Positions 16,670-29,748 of a stretch of DNA of 64,000 nucleotides are shown here, piece after piece (position 1 is the first letter of the stretch; each line of letters begins with the position of its first letter). The notes under the pieces were generated by a model. That model was not told where the DNA came from. It worked only from the letters and a program-made list of their open reading frames with translations, and searched no databases. A program made the translations under genes and the position numbers. Origin of the DNA: Noviherbaspirillum soli (GTDB lineage Bacteria; Pseudomonadota; Gammaproteobacteria; Burkholderiales; Burkholderiaceae_D); contig NZ_JACYOX010000023.1 in NCBI RefSeq assembly GCF_015352955.1, forward strand, positions 1-64,000. The letters run 5' to 3'.

Positions 16670-17896
16670 TCAGGAACGGTAGTCGGCGTTGATGCTGACA
16701 TAGTCATGCGACAGGTCGCAGGTCCAGACCGTGGCCTGGGCGGCGCCGCGCGCGAGTTTAACCCGCACCGTGATCTCGCTCTGCTTCATCACCCGCTGTC
16801 CATCGGCTTCCTGGTAATCCGGATTGCGGCCGCCATTCTTGGCGACCCAGACATCGTCCAGGTACAGGTTGAGCTTGCTGACATCGAGGTCGTCGACGCC
16901 GGCATAGCCAATGGCGGCCAGGATGCGGCCAAGGTTGGGGTCGGAAGCGAAGAAGGCGGTCTTGACCAGCGGCGAATGCGCGATCGAATAGGCGATCCTG
17001 CGGCATTCCTCGACGCTTGCGCCCTCTTCCACTGTCACGGTAATGAACTTGGTCGCGCCCTCGCCGTCGCGGATGATCATCTGCGCCAGCTCCTGCGACA
17101 GCGCCACCACGGCTTGCTCGAACAGCGCATAGTCGGCCGAACCCGGCGCGCCCACGTCCACGCCCGAGGCGCCGGTGGCGATCAGCATGAAGGAGTCGTT
17201 GGTGGAAGTGTCGCCGTCGATGGTGATGCAGTTGAAGGACTGGTTGGCGGCGGTCTTGACCAGTTCATTCAATACCGGCTGCGCCACCCTGGCGTCGGTG
17301 GCGACGTAGCCCAGCATGGTCGCCATGTTCGGCTTGATCATGCCGGCGCCCTTGCTGATGCCGGTCAGCGTAATGGTCTTGCCGGCGATCTCCACGGTGC
17401 GCGACGCCGCCTTGGGCTGGGTGTCGGTGGTCATGATGGTTTCGGCGGCGTTGTACCAGTTGTCGGCGTTCAGGTTTGAAATCGCCTGCGGCAGGCCGGC
17501 CTTGATGCGGTCCACCGGCAGCGGCTCCAGGATCACGCCGGTGGAAAACGGCAGCACCTGCTGCGCGTCGCAGCCCAGCAGGTTTGCCAGCGCCTCGCAG
17601 GTCTGGTTCGCATGCGCCAGGCCGGTTTCACCGGTGCCGGCATTGGCATTGCCGGTATTGACTACCAGCGCCCGTATGCCCTTGCCGGCCGCCAGGTGCG
17701 ACTGGCATACCTGCACTGGCGCCGCGCAGAAGCGGTTGGTGGTGAACACGCCGGCCACGGTGGCGCCGGGCGCCAGCCGCATCACCAGCACGTCCTTGCG
17801 GTTGGCCTTGCGCACGCCGGCTTCGGCATGGCCGAGTTCGATGCCGGGCACCGGCTTCAGGTTGGCGGCGACGGGAAGGGGAAGATTGACGGCCAT
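16670..17896 (-). CDS. argJ: Bifunctional glutamate N-acetyltransferase / ornithine acetyltransferase
   Basis: A 408-residue ArgJ, which recycles the acetyl group between N-acetylornithine and glutamate in arginine synthesis. The self-cleavage and nucleophile site is present in [17 protein letters not shown] (Thr193), so the precursor should split into alpha and beta chains. [15 protein letters not shown] near residue 80 is also typical. It lies 43 bp downstream of secA on the same strand. Confidence 0.95.
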   Translation of the reverse strand: MAVNLPLPVAANLKPVPGIELGHAEAGVRKANRKDVLVMRLAPGATVAGVFTTNRFCAAPVQVCQSHLAAGKGIRALVVNTGNANAGTGETGLAHANQTCEALANLLGCDAQQVLPFSTGVILEPLPVDRIKAGLPQAISNLNADNWYNAAETIMTTDTQPKAASRTVEIAGKTITLTGISKGAGMIKPNMATMLGYVATDARVAQPVLNELVKTAANQSFNCITIDGDTSTNDSFMLIATGASGVDVGAPGSADYALFEQAVVALSQELAQMIIRDGEGATKFITVTVEEGASVEECRRIAYSIAHSPLVKTAFFASDPNLGRILAAIGYAGVDDLDVSKLNLYLDDVWVAKNGGRNPDYQEADGQRVMKQSEITVRVKLARGAAQATVWTCDLSHDYVSINADYRS

Positions 17897-17939
17897 GGCT
17901 GCTTGCTCTTTTCTTTCAGATAACGGTAATGACCAGCGA

Positions 17940-20702
<2,763 letters not shown>

Positions 20703-20794
20703 GCTTGGAGTCTAATAAGGGCGGCGTGGAAAAAACCTCGCGCAAACCACCATGATCGCGTCGAGCAGAATAGGGATTGTTGCCAAATCGGGGG

Positions 20795-20803
20795 ATTTTA
20801 GCA
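20795..20803 (-). promoter_or_regulatory. Extended -10 promoter candidate for secA
   Basis: On the minus strand TGCTAAAAT reads as an extended -10 (TG-n-TAAAAT); no clear -35 is seen. It would give a leader of about 85 nt before secA, with no evident stem-loop regulator. Confidence 0.4.
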
Positions 20804-20883
20804 TGCAGCCCCGGACAGATTGGGCCTACCCTGCCGGAAACAATGTCTGGTCAAACTTTACCCGTTTCCCGGCCCAACCCCGG

Positions 20884-21837
20884 TCACTTGCCCTTCTGCG
20901 CCGTCCTGAATGCCTGGTCGGCGCCGGCCGCCAGGAATTTCGACGGGTCCTGCTGCACCCCCATCACCAGCACCTCGAAATGCAGGTGCGCGCCGGTGGA
21001 GCGACCGGTGGAACCGACATCGGCCACATGCTGGCCGCGACGCACGATGTCGCCCACCCTGACCAGCAGCCGCGACGCATGGGCATAACGGGTGACGATG
21101 CCATTGCCATGATCGACCTCCAGCATGTTGCCGAACTGGTGATGGTATTCCGAGGTCACCACCACGCCGCCCGCCGCGGCCGCGATCGGCGTGCCGGTCG
21201 GCGCGGCGAAGTCGATGCCTTCATGAAAGGTGCTGCGGCCATTGAACGGATCAAAGCGCCAGCCAAAGCTGGACGCGTTGTAGCCGACCGCCACCGGCTG
21301 GCTGGTCGGCAACAGCTTGGCCTGGACCCGTTCCCGCATCAGGGCGCTTTCCACCACATTAAGGTAGTCGGCACGATGCTCGACATCCTGCGCAAGGCTG
21401 TCCAGCATCTGCTGGAATTCCTGCACGCCCAGTTCCCTGGATGGATGGCTGGACGGCTCGGCGCCGCCGCGGCCGGGCTTTTCACGGAAATTGAATTCCT
21501 CGGGCCGCACCCCGGCCAGGCCCTGCACCCGCTCGCCCAGCGCATCCAGGCGCACCAGCTGCGCCTGCAGCTCACCCACCCGGGTGGCCATCTGCGCCAG
21601 GCTTTTCTTTACTTGCGGGTCCGGCGCCTGCGCCCGCGGCGTGGCGCCGTTACCATGCGCCGTACGCGCGAACGGCAGCTTGTCGGCCAATCCGCTTGCA
21701 ACGGTGAAGTAATACAGCATGCCGGCCACTGCCAGCACGCAAATGGCAAAGGCCACGGCAAACAGCGCAACATGACGCGGCTTGAGCGTCAGCGACTTTG
21801 CCTGCGTCATTCTTGGATGCAACAGAATGATCTGCAT
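20884..21837 (-). CDS. M23 (LytM-type) peptidase with membrane anchor
   Basis: A 317-residue envelope protein: cytoplasmic N-terminal tail, one membrane helix at about residues 23-46, a coiled-coil-like region (VKKSLAQMATRVGELQAQLVRL), and a C-terminal LytM domain with the zinc motif HEGIDFAAPTG and HLHFEV. The catalytic residues look intact, so it may cleave peptidoglycan peptide cross-links, or activate amidases like the EnvC/NlpD class. The ATG at 21837 has GAGGAA upstream and was preferred over TTG four codons earlier. It is divergent from dciA. Confidence 0.88.
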   Translation of the reverse strand: MQIILLHPRMTQAKSLTLKPRHVALFAVAFAICVLAVAGMLYYFTVASGLADKLPFARTAHGNGATPRAQAPDPQVKKSLAQMATRVGELQAQLVRLDALGERVQGLAGVRPEEFNFREKPGRGGAEPSSHPSRELGVQEFQQMLDSLAQDVEHRADYLNVVESALMRERVQAKLLPTSQPVAVGYNASSFGWRFDPFNGRSTFHEGIDFAAPTGTPIAAAAGGVVVTSEYHHQFGNMLEVDHGNGIVTRYAHASRLLVRVGDIVRRGQHVADVGSTGRSTGAHLHFEVLVMGVQQDPSKFLAAGADQAFRTAQKGK

Positions 21838-21884
21838 CTTGTTCCTCAATCAAACTCAACCGTGCGATGTGATACGCTAAGCCG

Positions 21885-22379
21885 ATGATTAGTTCACAAG
21901 GATTTCCGCGCAATCTGGTGCGCGGCATCAAAACACCTGCAGCGCACGATGCGGCTTCTTACCTTGGCGCAAATGAAAAGATGGCGCTGCTGTTGCCGGC
22001 CGTCAGGCGCATGGCGCAGCTTCAGCAGGCCTGCGCGGCCATCCTGCCCGACATGTTCGGCTATTGCGAGGTGCTCCAGTGCAGCGCCGAGCAGATGGTG
22101 CTGGGCGTGCCGAATGCCTCGGTCGCCGCGAAGCTGAAGAACAGGTTGCCGAAACTGCAGGAAAGCCTGGCGGCGCAGGGATGGCAGATCGGCGCGATAC
22201 GCCTGAAGGTGCAGGTACGGCCCAGCAACCCGCCCAGGCCGGTGCCGGTCAAGCAGCTGCGCCTGCCGCAGCAGGCGGTGTCAGCCCTGGCGGAACTCGG
22301 CGATACCCTGGAAAATTCGCCGCGCAATGAAGCACTGCGGGCAGCGATCGCGGCCATGGTCGGCCGCCATCGCAAGTAG
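21885..22379 (+). CDS. dciA: DciA-type helicase-loading protein (DUF721)
   Basis: A 164-residue DUF721 protein. DciA is the ancestral loader/regulator of the replicative helicase DnaB in bacteria lacking DnaC. The domain is seen in LPDMFGYCEVLQCSAEQMVLGVPNASVAAKLKNRLPKL. It is convergent with lpxC, whose stop lies 8 bp away. Confidence 0.8.
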   Translation: MISSQGFPRNLVRGIKTPAAHDAASYLGANEKMALLLPAVRRMAQLQQACAAILPDMFGYCEVLQCSAEQMVLGVPNASVAAKLKNRLPKLQESLAAQGWQIGAIRLKVQVRPSNPPRPVPVKQLRLPQQAVSALAELGDTLENSPRNEALRAAIAAMVGRHRK

Positions 22380-22386
22380 GGTTAGA

Positions 22387-23322
22387 TCAGTTGAGCGCCC
22401 ACTCGGCGCTCACCTGCCCGGCATAGGCCGGCGGCGCGTCGGCCAGCTTCGGGAAGCTGACCAGCTCATAGGAATCGGGTTGCGCCAGCAGCGCGCGCAG
22501 CAACTGGTTGTTCAGGCCATGGCCCGACTTGTGGGCGGTATAGCTGGCCAGCAGCGGATGGCCGACCAGGTAAAGGTCGCCGATCGCATCCAGTATCTTG
22601 TGGCGCACGAATTCATTCTCATAACGCAGGCCATCCGGGTTGAGGATGCGGTATTCATCCATCACGATGGCATTTTCCAGCGAGCCACCGCGCGCCAGGC
22701 CCAGGCCGCGCAGGGTCTCGACATCCTGCATGAAGCCGAAGGTGCGGGCACGGGCCACTTCACGCACATAGGATTCCACATTGAAGTCGACCTCGGCGAT
22801 CTGGCCGGTGCTGTCCACCGCCGGATGATTGAACTCGATGAAGAACTTCAGCCGGAAACCATTGTAGGGATCGAGCCTGGCCCATTTCTCCTGGGCGCCG
22901 CTGCCCTCGCGCACTTCCACCGGTTTCTTGACCCGGATGAATTTCTTCGGCGCGTCCTGTTCGTGCAGGCCGGCCTGCTGCAGCAGGAAGACGAAGGAAG
23001 AGGCCGAGCCATCCATGATGGGAATTTCTTCGGCGGTCAGGTCGATGCAGATATTGTCTATGCCGAGGCCCGCGCAGGCCGACATCAGGTGCTCGACGGT
23101 CGAGACCTTGGCGCCTTCCTGCTGCAGCGTGGAAGCCATGCGGGTGTCGCCCACGGCAAGCGCCGAGGCGGGCAGCAGCACCGGCGGATCGAAGTCGACG
23201 CGGCGAAACAGGATGCCGGCATCGACGGCGGCCGGGCGCAGGGTGAGTTCGACCTTGGTGCCGGAGTGCAGGCCGACGCCGGTGGTCTTGACCAACTGCT
23301 TGATGGTGCGTTGTTTTAACAT
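22387..23322 (-). CDS. lpxC: UDP-3-O-acyl-N-acetylglucosamine deacetylase
   Basis: A 311-residue zinc deacetylase that commits precursors to lipid A synthesis. H78 in [29 protein letters not shown] and [16 protein letters not shown] carry the zinc and catalytic residues. The start was placed at 23322 ([21 protein letters not shown]), the conserved N terminus; the frame extends 28 codons further without similarity. An extended -10 element ends only six bases before this ATG, so the transcript may be leaderless. Confidence 0.95.
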   Translation of the reverse strand: MLKQRTIKQLVKTTGVGLHSGTKVELTLRPAAVDAGILFRRVDFDPPVLLPASALAVGDTRMASTLQQEGAKVSTVEHLMSACAGLGIDNICIDLTAEEIPIMDGSASSFVFLLQQAGLHEQDAPKKFIRVKKPVEVREGSGAQEKWARLDPYNGFRLKFFIEFNHPAVDSTGQIAEVDFNVESYVREVARARTFGFMQDVETLRGLGLARGGSLENAIVMDEYRILNPDGLRYENEFVRHKILDAIGDLYLVGHPLLASYTAHKSGHGLNNQLLRALLAQPDSYELVSFPKLADAPPAYAGQVSAEWALN

Positions 23323-23328
23323 CGCGCG

Positions 23329-23337
23329 ATTATAACA
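23329..23337 (-). promoter_or_regulatory. Extended -10 promoter of lpxC
   Basis: On the minus strand TGTTATAAT is a consensus extended -10 with no clear -35. Six bases (CGCGCG) separate it from the lpxC ATG, which places the likely transcription start at or next to the A of the ATG. No ribosome-binding site is visible. Confidence 0.6.
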
Positions 23338-23386
23338 ACCGGGTCCGGGCATCACGCCCAGGTAGGGCAAATACCACGGACCCTGT

Positions 23387-23412
23387 GGCGCAATGCGCAC
23401 AGGCATTGCGCC
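23387..23412 (-). terminator. Hairpin after the peroxiredoxin gene
   Basis: GGCGCAATG/CATTGCGCC form a 9-bp stem with an 8-nt loop, starting 8 bp past the peroxiredoxin stop. There is no T-run in the minus direction, so termination efficiency is uncertain. Confidence 0.4.
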
Positions 23413-23419
23413 TGTTTCA

Positions 23420-23926
23420 TCAGCCCAGCTGGCCCAGCAGGGTTTCCGCGTTCGACACTTCGAACTTGCCCGGCGCTTCCAGGTTCAGCTGCTTGACCAC
23501 GCCGTCTTCGACCAGCATCGAATACCGCTGCGAGCGCACGCCCATGCCGCGCGCGGTCAGGTCGAATTCCATGCCGATCGCCTTGGTGAATTCGGCGCTG
23601 CCGTCGCCCATCATGCGCACGATGCCGGTGGCCTTCTGCTCGCGGCCCCAGGCGCCCATCACGAAGGCATCGTTGACCGACACGCACCAGATCTCGTCGA
23701 CGCCCCTGGCCTTCAGCGCTTCGGCATTGGCAATGTAGCCGGGCACATGCTGGGCCGAGCAGGTCGGGGTGTAGGCGCCCGGCAGGCCGAAGATGGCGAT
23801 CTTCTTGCCGCGCGTCAGGTCGCTGACCTTGAAGTTGTTGGGGCCGAGGGTGCAGCCTTGGGTTTCAACGTCGATGAACTCGGAGAGGGTAGCGTCAGGC
23901 AGGCGGTCGCCAACTTTGATGGTCAT
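23420..23926 (-). CDS. Peroxiredoxin (Prx5-like)
   Basis: A 168-residue thiol peroxidase that reduces hydroperoxides. The active-site motif [12 protein letters not shown] contains peroxidatic Cys56 and Thr53. Further cysteines are Cys25 and Cys81, so a resolving partner could be internal or a separate thiol. It sits between ftsZ and lpxC, a placement common in this order, but a terminator separates it from ftsZ, so it probably has its own promoter. Confidence 0.9.
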   Translation of the reverse strand: MTIKVGDRLPDATLSEFIDVETQGCTLGPNNFKVSDLTRGKKIAIFGLPGAYTPTCSAQHVPGYIANAEALKARGVDEIWCVSVNDAFVMGAWGREQKATGIVRMMGDGSAEFTKAIGMEFDLTARGMGVRSQRYSMLVEDGVVKQLNLEAPGKFEVSNAETLLGQLG

Positions 23927-23957
23927 GATGGTCCTTTCGATGTGCTGGAAAAATGCG

Positions 23958-23987
23958 AAAAAAAACCGAGCCCGATATCGGGCTCGG
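23958..23987 (-). terminator. Intrinsic terminator of the division/cell-wall cluster
   Basis: CCGAGCCCGATATCGGGCTCGG is a perfect 22-bp palindrome followed on the minus strand by eight T. It is 61 bp past the ftsZ stop and ends the long cluster that begins at mraZ. Confidence 0.92.
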
Positions 23988-24047
23988 CGCGAAGCACGGA
24001 GTATGCCTCGTTCCGCAACTTCTTGCAGAACAGGCCACTCGATACGT

Positions 24048-25232
24048 TTAGTCTGCCTGCTTGCGCAGGAAGGCCGGGATGTCGTAGGTTTCCATGCCGT
24101 TCTTTTCCAGAGCGCGCACGGTTTCCGATGCCGTCTTGTTGCGCCATACCGCCGGCGCCTTCAGGCTGTCCATCCCCGCGCCGCCATGGCTGCCGACATG
24201 GGCATGCCCCATGCCGCCCATCATTACTTCGTCATGGGTGCCGGTGCGCAGCGCCTGGGTCTGGACCAGCTGCACCGTCTTGCGGGTGCGGCCCAGGCCG
24301 GTGGCGACCACGGTCACGCGGATGTCGTCGCCCATCGACTCGTCGTAGGCGATGCCCTGCGCGATCGAGGCGTCCGGCGCGGCGAATGCGCGCACGGTGG
24401 CCATGACTTCCTTGATTTCCTTGCCCTTCAGGCTGCGGCTGGCGGTGACGTTGACCAGCACGCCGCGCGCGCCCGAAAGGTCGATGCCGTCCAAGAGCGG
24501 CGAGGCGACCGCCTGTTCCGCGGCCAGGCGGGCGCGGTCCACGCCGGAAGCCACCGCGGTGCCCATCATGGCCTTGCCCTGCTCGCCCATGATGGTCTTG
24601 ACGTCGTTGAAGTCGACGTTGATATGGCCCGGCACGTTGATGATCTCGGCAATGCCGGCCACCGCGTTGTTGAGAACGTCGTCGGCATGCTGCAGCCACT
24701 CGATCATGCTGTCGTCCTCATAGATCTCTTCCAGCTTTTCATTCAGGATGATGATCAGCGAATCGACATGCTGCGACAGCGCCTCCAGGCCTTCATTGGC
24801 GATGTCCATGCACTTCTGGCCTTCGTAGGAGAACGGCTTGGAGACCACGGCCACCGTCAGCGCGCCCTGCTCCTTGGCGATCTGCGCCACCACGGGCGCC
24901 GCGCCCGTGCCGGTGCCGCCGCCCATGCCGGCGGCGATGAAGACCATGTGCGCGCCGCGCAGCGCATCCTCGATGCGGCCGCGGGATTCCTCGGCCAGCT
25001 GGCGGCCGATGGCGGGCTTCATGCCGGCGCCCAGGCCGGTGTCGCCGATCTGAATCACGTTGTGCGCCTTCGATACCTTCAGCGCCTGGGCGTCGGTGTT
25101 GGCGCAGATGAATTCCACGCCCGACACGCCCTTGTTGATCATGTGTTGCACTGCATTGCCGCCGGCGCCACCGACGCCGACAACCTTGATGACGGTGCCG
25201 TCAGACGTATTGTCCAGAATATCGATTTCCAT
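24048..25232 (-). CDS. ftsZ: Cell division GTPase FtsZ
   Basis: A 394-residue tubulin homologue that polymerises into the division ring. The GTP-binding loop GMGGGTGTGAAP, the N-terminal VGVGGAGGNAVQHM and the C-terminal partner-binding peptide DIPAFLRKQAD are all present. It is preceded by a 100-bp gap after ftsA that holds a strong RNA-fold candidate, and followed by the cluster terminator. Confidence 0.98.
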   Translation of the reverse strand: MEIDILDNTSDGTVIKVVGVGGAGGNAVQHMINKGVSGVEFICANTDAQALKVSKAHNVIQIGDTGLGAGMKPAIGRQLAEESRGRIEDALRGAHMVFIAAGMGGGTGTGAAPVVAQIAKEQGALTVAVVSKPFSYEGQKCMDIANEGLEALSQHVDSLIIILNEKLEEIYEDDSMIEWLQHADDVLNNAVAGIAEIINVPGHINVDFNDVKTIMGEQGKAMMGTAVASGVDRARLAAEQAVASPLLDGIDLSGARGVLVNVTASRSLKGKEIKEVMATVRAFAAPDASIAQGIAYDESMGDDIRVTVVATGLGRTRKTVQLVQTQALRTGTHDEVMMGGMGHAHVGSHGGAGMDSLKAPAVWRNKTASETVRALEKNGMETYDIPAFLRKQAD

Positions 25233-25261
25233 GATGACTCCTCGTTGAGATGTTGCAGCGT

Positions 25262-25308
25262 GCAGTCAGTAGGCCTCACGGCCCGTGACGACTAACGACT
25301 GCCTACTG
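25262..25308 (-). promoter_or_regulatory. Nested hairpin in the ftsA-ftsZ gap
   Basis: CAGTAGGC (25267-25274) pairs with GCCTACTG (25301-25308) and encloses TCACGG/CCGTGA (25276-25281 with 25283-25288). An alternative stem GCAGTC/GACTGC (25262-25267 with 25297-25302) overlaps the outer one, so two exclusive folds are possible. No T-run follows. It lies about 30 nt upstream of the ftsZ start in an otherwise tightly packed cluster. Confidence 0.45.
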
Positions 25309-25333
25309 CCGTTGATGTTGAAAGCAAACCCGA

Positions 25334-26566
25334 TTAAAAATTCCCCAAAAACCATTCCTTCATGCGCTGCCATACCGCCTTCACCGAACCTTCCTGGCGG
25401 GTCACGATATGGCCTCGCAGATATTGCTTCTTTGCCTCGAGCAGCAGGCCCAGCACGGTGGCGTAGCGCGGGCTGCGCACCACGTCGGCCAGCTGGCCGC
25501 TGTACTCCGGCATGCCGAGGCGGGCCGGCTTGAGGAAGATGTCCTCAGCCAATTCGACCATGCCCGGCATCATCGAGGTGCCTCCGGTCAGGACCAGGCC
25601 TGACGACAGGACTTCCTCGTAGCCCGACTCGCGCACCACCTGGTGCACCAGTGCGAACAATTCTTCCACGCGCGGCTCGATCACCGCGGCCAGCGCCTGG
25701 CGCGACAGGGTGCGCGGATCGCGGTCACCCAGCCCAGGCACTTCCAGCTGCTGGCCAGGATCGGCCAGCACCTGCTTTGCCACGCCGTAGCGCAGCTTGA
25801 TCTCTTCGGCTTCCGCGGTCGGCGTGCGCAACGCCATCGCGATGTCGTTGGTGATCTGGTCGCCGGCGATCGGGATCACGGCGGTGTGCCGGATCGCGCC
25901 TTCGGTGAAGATCGCCACGTCGGTGGTGCCGCCGCCGATGTCGATCAGCACCACCCCCAGTTCCTTTTCATCGGGCGTGAGCACGGCGTCGGCCGAGGCC
26001 ATCGGCTGCAGGATCAGGTCCGACACTTCCAGGCCGCAGCGGCGCACGCACTTGACGATGTTCTGCACCGCCGACACCGCGCCGGTCACGATATGCACCT
26101 TCACTTCCAGGCGGATGCCGCTCATGCCTATCGGCTCGCGCACGTCTTCCTGGTTGTCGACGATGAATTCCTGCGGCACCGTGTGCAGCAGCTGCTGGTC
26201 GGTGGCGATGTTGACCGCCTTCGCGGTTTCGATCACGCGCGCCACGTCGGTCGCGGTGACTTCCTTGTCCTTGATGGCAACCATGCCGCTGGAATTGAAG
26301 CTGCGGATGTGGCTGCCGGCGATGCCGGTATAGACATTGCGGATCTTGCAGTCGGCCATCAGCTCGGCTTCCTCCAGCGCGCGCTGTATGGATTCGACCG
26401 TCGCCTCGATGTTGACGACCACACCCTTCTTCAGGCCACGCGATTCATGCTGCCCGAGTCCGATCACTTCATGCCGTCCATTCGACATGACCTCGGCCAC
26501 CACCGCCACCACCTTGGAGGTGCCGATGTCGAGGCCGACGATCAGGTTTTTCGCGTCTTTAGTCAT
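25334..26566 (-). CDS. ftsA: Cell division protein FtsA
   Basis: A 410-residue actin-like protein that tethers FtsZ to the membrane. ATP-binding LIVGLDIGTSKV at the N terminus and DIGGGTTDVAIF, with a C-terminal amphipathic helix (VWQRMKEWFLGNF). The start at 26566 (MTKDAKNL) leaves a 10-bp gap after ftsQ; the upstream extension is Lys/Arg-rich and unlike the family. Confidence 0.96.
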   Translation of the reverse strand: MTKDAKNLIVGLDIGTSKVVAVVAEVMSNGRHEVIGLGQHESRGLKKGVVVNIEATVESIQRALEEAELMADCKIRNVYTGIAGSHIRSFNSSGMVAIKDKEVTATDVARVIETAKAVNIATDQQLLHTVPQEFIVDNQEDVREPIGMSGIRLEVKVHIVTGAVSAVQNIVKCVRRCGLEVSDLILQPMASADAVLTPDEKELGVVLIDIGGGTTDVAIFTEGAIRHTAVIPIAGDQITNDIAMALRTPTAEAEEIKLRYGVAKQVLADPGQQLEVPGLGDRDPRTLSRQALAAVIEPRVEELFALVHQVVRESGYEEVLSSGLVLTGGTSMMPGMVELAEDIFLKPARLGMPEYSGQLADVVRSPRYATVLGLLLEAKKQYLRGHIVTRQEGSVKAVWQRMKEWFLGNF

Positions 26567-26576
26567 GTTCTTTCGC

Positions 26577-27344
26577 TTATTTCTTTTTTGTTTCGGGTGC
26601 AAGAGTCAGACCCGACGCTTTCAGCGCCAGCCCGGTCGGGTAACGCATGTCCACGCTTTCGATCCGGTCCTGCAACCGTGCCACCAGTTGCGGATAGATC
26701 CGCACCAGCCGCTCTACCCTGTTTTTCAGGGTCTCCCTGTTTTGTTCCCTGCCCAGTTCCACCGTGACGCCATTGCTCAGCTTCACGGTCCATGCATAGC
26801 GACCCGACAGTTCCACCGCTTCCGGCTTCAGTTCCACCGGCGCCAGCCATTGCATCATGTCGCGGTAGCGGGCAACCACCTCGCGCTCCGAGCCGGCCGG
26901 CCCGTTGAACTCGGGCAGGTCGCCCTCTTCCTCCGCCTCGGCCAGGTTGGCGGTGAAGATGTCGCCTTCCACCGAGATCAGCTTGCCGTCCTCGCCCCAG
27001 GTGCCCAGCGGCTTGTGCTCGTCGATCACGACCACCAGCTTGTTGGGCCATTCGCGCCGCACCGCCGCGCGCCGCACCCAGGGCACCGATTCAAACGCCA
27101 CCCGTACTTCTTCCAGGTTGGCGGTGAAGAAGTTGCCCTTGATGCGCGGCAGCGCGGTGCCGCGCACGGTCGAGGGGCTGACATGCTGCAGCGCGCCGTG
27201 GTCCGGCCCTTCCAGCTTCACCTCGCGCAGCGTAAACAGCGGACGATGCACCAGCCACCACAGCGCCGATCCGAGCAGCGCAAGCGCAAGCAGGCCAAGC
27301 AGCGCATTGGCCGTCGCATTGAGCAGTCGGATGTCTTGCCACAT
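26577..27344 (-). CDS. ftsQ: Cell division protein FtsQ
   Basis: A 255-residue bitopic protein: short cytoplasmic tail, membrane helix at about 10-34, POTRA domain beginning FTLREVKLEG and containing VPWVRRAAVRREWPNKLVVVI, then the beta domain that contacts FtsB/FtsL. The start was chosen at 27344 (MWQDIRLLNAT), 8 bp after ddlB; the frame extends upstream into ddlB without similarity. Confidence 0.93.
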   Translation of the reverse strand: MWQDIRLLNATANALLGLLALALLGSALWWLVHRPLFTLREVKLEGPDHGALQHVSPSTVRGTALPRIKGNFFTANLEEVRVAFESVPWVRRAAVRREWPNKLVVVIDEHKPLGTWGEDGKLISVEGDIFTANLAEAEEEGDLPEFNGPAGSEREVVARYRDMMQWLAPVELKPEAVELSGRYAWTVKLSNGVTVELGREQNRETLKNRVERLVRIYPQLVARLQDRIESVDMRYPTGLALKASGLTLAPETKKK

Positions 27345-27352
27345 GTTTGCCG

Positions 27353-28354
27353 TCACTCGCTCTTGTTTGCCATGGACGGCTTCCAGCCGGCCGCGGGTTG
27401 CAGGTCCAGGCTGGCCGATCTGACGATCTCCAGGCACAGGTCTTCATAGCTGACGCCGCTGGCGCGGGCCGACATCGGCACCAGCGAATGGCCGGTCATG
27501 CCGGGCGATGCATTGATCTCCAGCAGGAAGGGCTCATCGTCCGGGGCGCGCAGCATGAAATCCACGCGCGCCCAGCCGGTGCAGCCCAGCGCGTTATAGG
27601 CCTGCACTGCCAGCGCCTGGATGCGTGTCGTCAGCGCGTCGTCCAGCGGCGCCGGGCACAGGTATTCGGTGTCGTCGCTGAAATACTTGTGCTCATAGTC
27701 ATAGTTGCCCTGCGGCGCGCGGATTTCCACCACGGGCAGCGCACGGGCATCGCGGCCGGCGCCCATCACCGGCACGGTCAGCTCGCGGCCGCGGATGAAT
27801 GCCTCGGCCAGCACCGTATCGTCGTAGCGGGCGCAGTCGTCAAAGCCGGCCCGCATGGCCTCCGGCGATTCGATCTTGGAAATACCGATGGTGGAACCCT
27901 CATGCGGCGCTTTGAGCATCAGCGGCAGCCCGAGTTCCTTCGCCACGCCCTGCAATTGCTCCCCGCTCGCATTCTTGTCCAGTGCCATGAAACGCGGCGT
28001 CGGCAGGCCGTGCGACAGCCAGATGCGCTTGGTCATGATCTTGTCCATCGAGATCGCGCATGCCATCACGCCGGATCCGGTATAGGGAATGCCGAGCTGT
28101 TCCAGCGCGCCCTGCAGCGTGCCGTCCTCGCCGTAGCGGCCATGCAGCGCAATGAAGACGCGGTCGAACTGTTGCGCAGCCAGTTGCGCCAGGCCCTGTT
28201 CGGCCGGATCGAAGCCATGCGCGTCGACGCCCCTGGCGCGCAGCGCGGCCAGCACGCCTGCGCCCGACATCAGCGAGACTTCGCGTTCGGCCGAGCGGCC
28301 GCCGTACAGCACGCCGACCTTGCCCAGTTCCTGCGTCAGGTTGAAGCCAGTCAT
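27353..28354 (-). CDS. ddlB: D-alanine--D-alanine ligase
   Basis: A 333-residue ATP-grasp ligase that makes the D-Ala-D-Ala dipeptide used by MurF. It starts with [19 protein letters not shown] and carries [13 protein letters not shown] and the metal and substrate segment [18 protein letters not shown]. The start overlaps the murC stop by 4 nt. Confidence 0.96.
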   Translation of the reverse strand: MTGFNLTQELGKVGVLYGGRSAEREVSLMSGAGVLAALRARGVDAHGFDPAEQGLAQLAAQQFDRVFIALHGRYGEDGTLQGALEQLGIPYTGSGVMACAISMDKIMTKRIWLSHGLPTPRFMALDKNASGEQLQGVAKELGLPLMLKAPHEGSTIGISKIESPEAMRAGFDDCARYDDTVLAEAFIRGRELTVPVMGAGRDARALPVVEIRAPQGNYDYEHKYFSDDTEYLCPAPLDDALTTRIQALAVQAYNALGCTGWARVDFMLRAPDDEPFLLEINASPGMTGHSLVPMSARASGVSYEDLCLEIVRSASLDLQPAAGWKPSMANKSE

Positions 28355-29748
28355 GCCGCCTCCCGTGCGCGCTGCGCCAGCTGGGCCGGCACGCCGGAGA
28401 TGGAACCGGCGCCCATGGTGATGACCACATCGCCGTCCTTCACGACATCGGCGATGGTGGCGGGCATGTCGGCGATGTCCTCGACGAACACCGGCTCGAC
28501 CTTGCCCAGCACGCGCAAGGCATGCGCCAGCGAACGGCCGTCGGCGGCGACGATGGGCTGCTCGCCGGCTGCATACACTTCGGCCAGCACCAGCGCATCA
28601 GTGGAAGACAGTACCTTCACGAAGTCCTCGAACAGGTCGCGGGTGCGGGTGTAGCGATGCGGTTGAAAGGCTAATACCAGGCGCCGGCCCGGATAGGCGC
28701 CGCGCGCCGCCGCCAGCGTGGCCGCGGTTTCCACCGGATGATGGCCATAGTCATCCACCAGGGTAAAGGTAGTGCCGTTGGGCAGCGCGATATCGCCATA
28801 GCGGGTAAAACGACGGCCCACGCCATTGAATTCGGTCAGCGCCTTTTGCGTGGCGCTGTCCGCCACGCCCAGTTCGCGGGCGATCGCAATGGCGGCGCAG
28901 GCATTCTGGACGTTGTGCATGCCCGGCTGGTTCAGGCTGATGTCCATCGGCGCATAGCCTTCCTGGATTACCGTGAACTGCATCAGGCCATCGCTGGCGC
29001 GGGCATCGACTGCGCGCACCTGCGCTTCCGGGTGGAAGCCATAGGTCAGCACCGGCTTGGAGATGAAGGGCATGATCTCGCGCACGTTGGCATCATCCAG
29101 GCACAGGATGGCCACGCCGTAGAACGGCAGCCGGTTGGTGAATTCGATGAAGGCCTGCTTCAGCTTGGCGAAGCTGTGGTCATAGGTCTCCATGTGGTCG
29201 GCATCGATGTTGGTGATGACTTCGATCACCGGAGACAGGTTCAGGAAGGACGCGTCCGACTCGTCGGCCTCGGCCACGATGAAGTCGCCCGAACCCAGCT
29301 TGGCGTTGGCGCCTGCGCTGGTCAGGCGGCCGCCGATCACGAAGGTCGGGTCCAGCCCGCCCTGGGCCAGCACGCTGGCCACCAGGCTGGTGGTGGTGGT
29401 CTTGCCATGGGTGCCGGCAATGGCGATGCCATTCTTCAGGCGCATCAGTTCGGCCAGCATCATCGCGCGCGGCACGATGGGGATGCGGCGGGCGCGCGCC
29501 GCCAGCACTTCCGGGTTGTCGGCTTTCACCGCGGTCGATGTGACCACCGCGTCGGCGCCTTCGATATGGGCGGCTTCATGCCCGCGACTGACCTTCGCGC
29601 CCAACTGGGCCAGGCGCTCGGTGGCGGCATTGCTGCCGATGTCGGAACCGGAGACGGTATAGCCCAGGTTGAGCAGCACCTCGGCGATGCCGCTCATGCC
29701 GCTGCCGCCGATGCCGACGAAATGGATGTTCTTTACTTTATGTTTCAT
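28351..29748 (-). CDS. murC: UDP-N-acetylmuramate--L-alanine ligase
   Basis: A 465-residue Mur ligase that adds L-Ala to UDP-MurNAc. Rossmann-like GIGGSGMSG (12-20), ATP loop GTHGKTT (112-118), and the central DADHMETY segment. It overlaps murG and ddlB by 4 nt each (ATGA). Confidence 0.97.
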   Translation of the reverse strand: MKHKVKNIHFVGIGGSGMSGIAEVLLNLGYTVSGSDIGSNAATERLAQLGAKVSRGHEAAHIEGADAVVTSTAVKADNPEVLAARARRIPIVPRAMMLAELMRLKNGIAIAGTHGKTTTTSLVASVLAQGGLDPTFVIGGRLTSAGANAKLGSGDFIVAEADESDASFLNLSPVIEVITNIDADHMETYDHSFAKLKQAFIEFTNRLPFYGVAILCLDDANVREIMPFISKPVLTYGFHPEAQVRAVDARASDGLMQFTVIQEGYAPMDISLNQPGMHNVQNACAAIAIARELGVADSATQKALTEFNGVGRRFTRYGDIALPNGTTFTLVDDYGHHPVETAATLAAARGAYPGRRLVLAFQPHRYTRTRDLFEDFVKVLSSTDALVLAEVYAAGEQPIVAADGRSLAHALRVLGKVEPVFVEDIADMPATIADVVKDGDVVITMGAGSISGVPAQLAQRAREAA

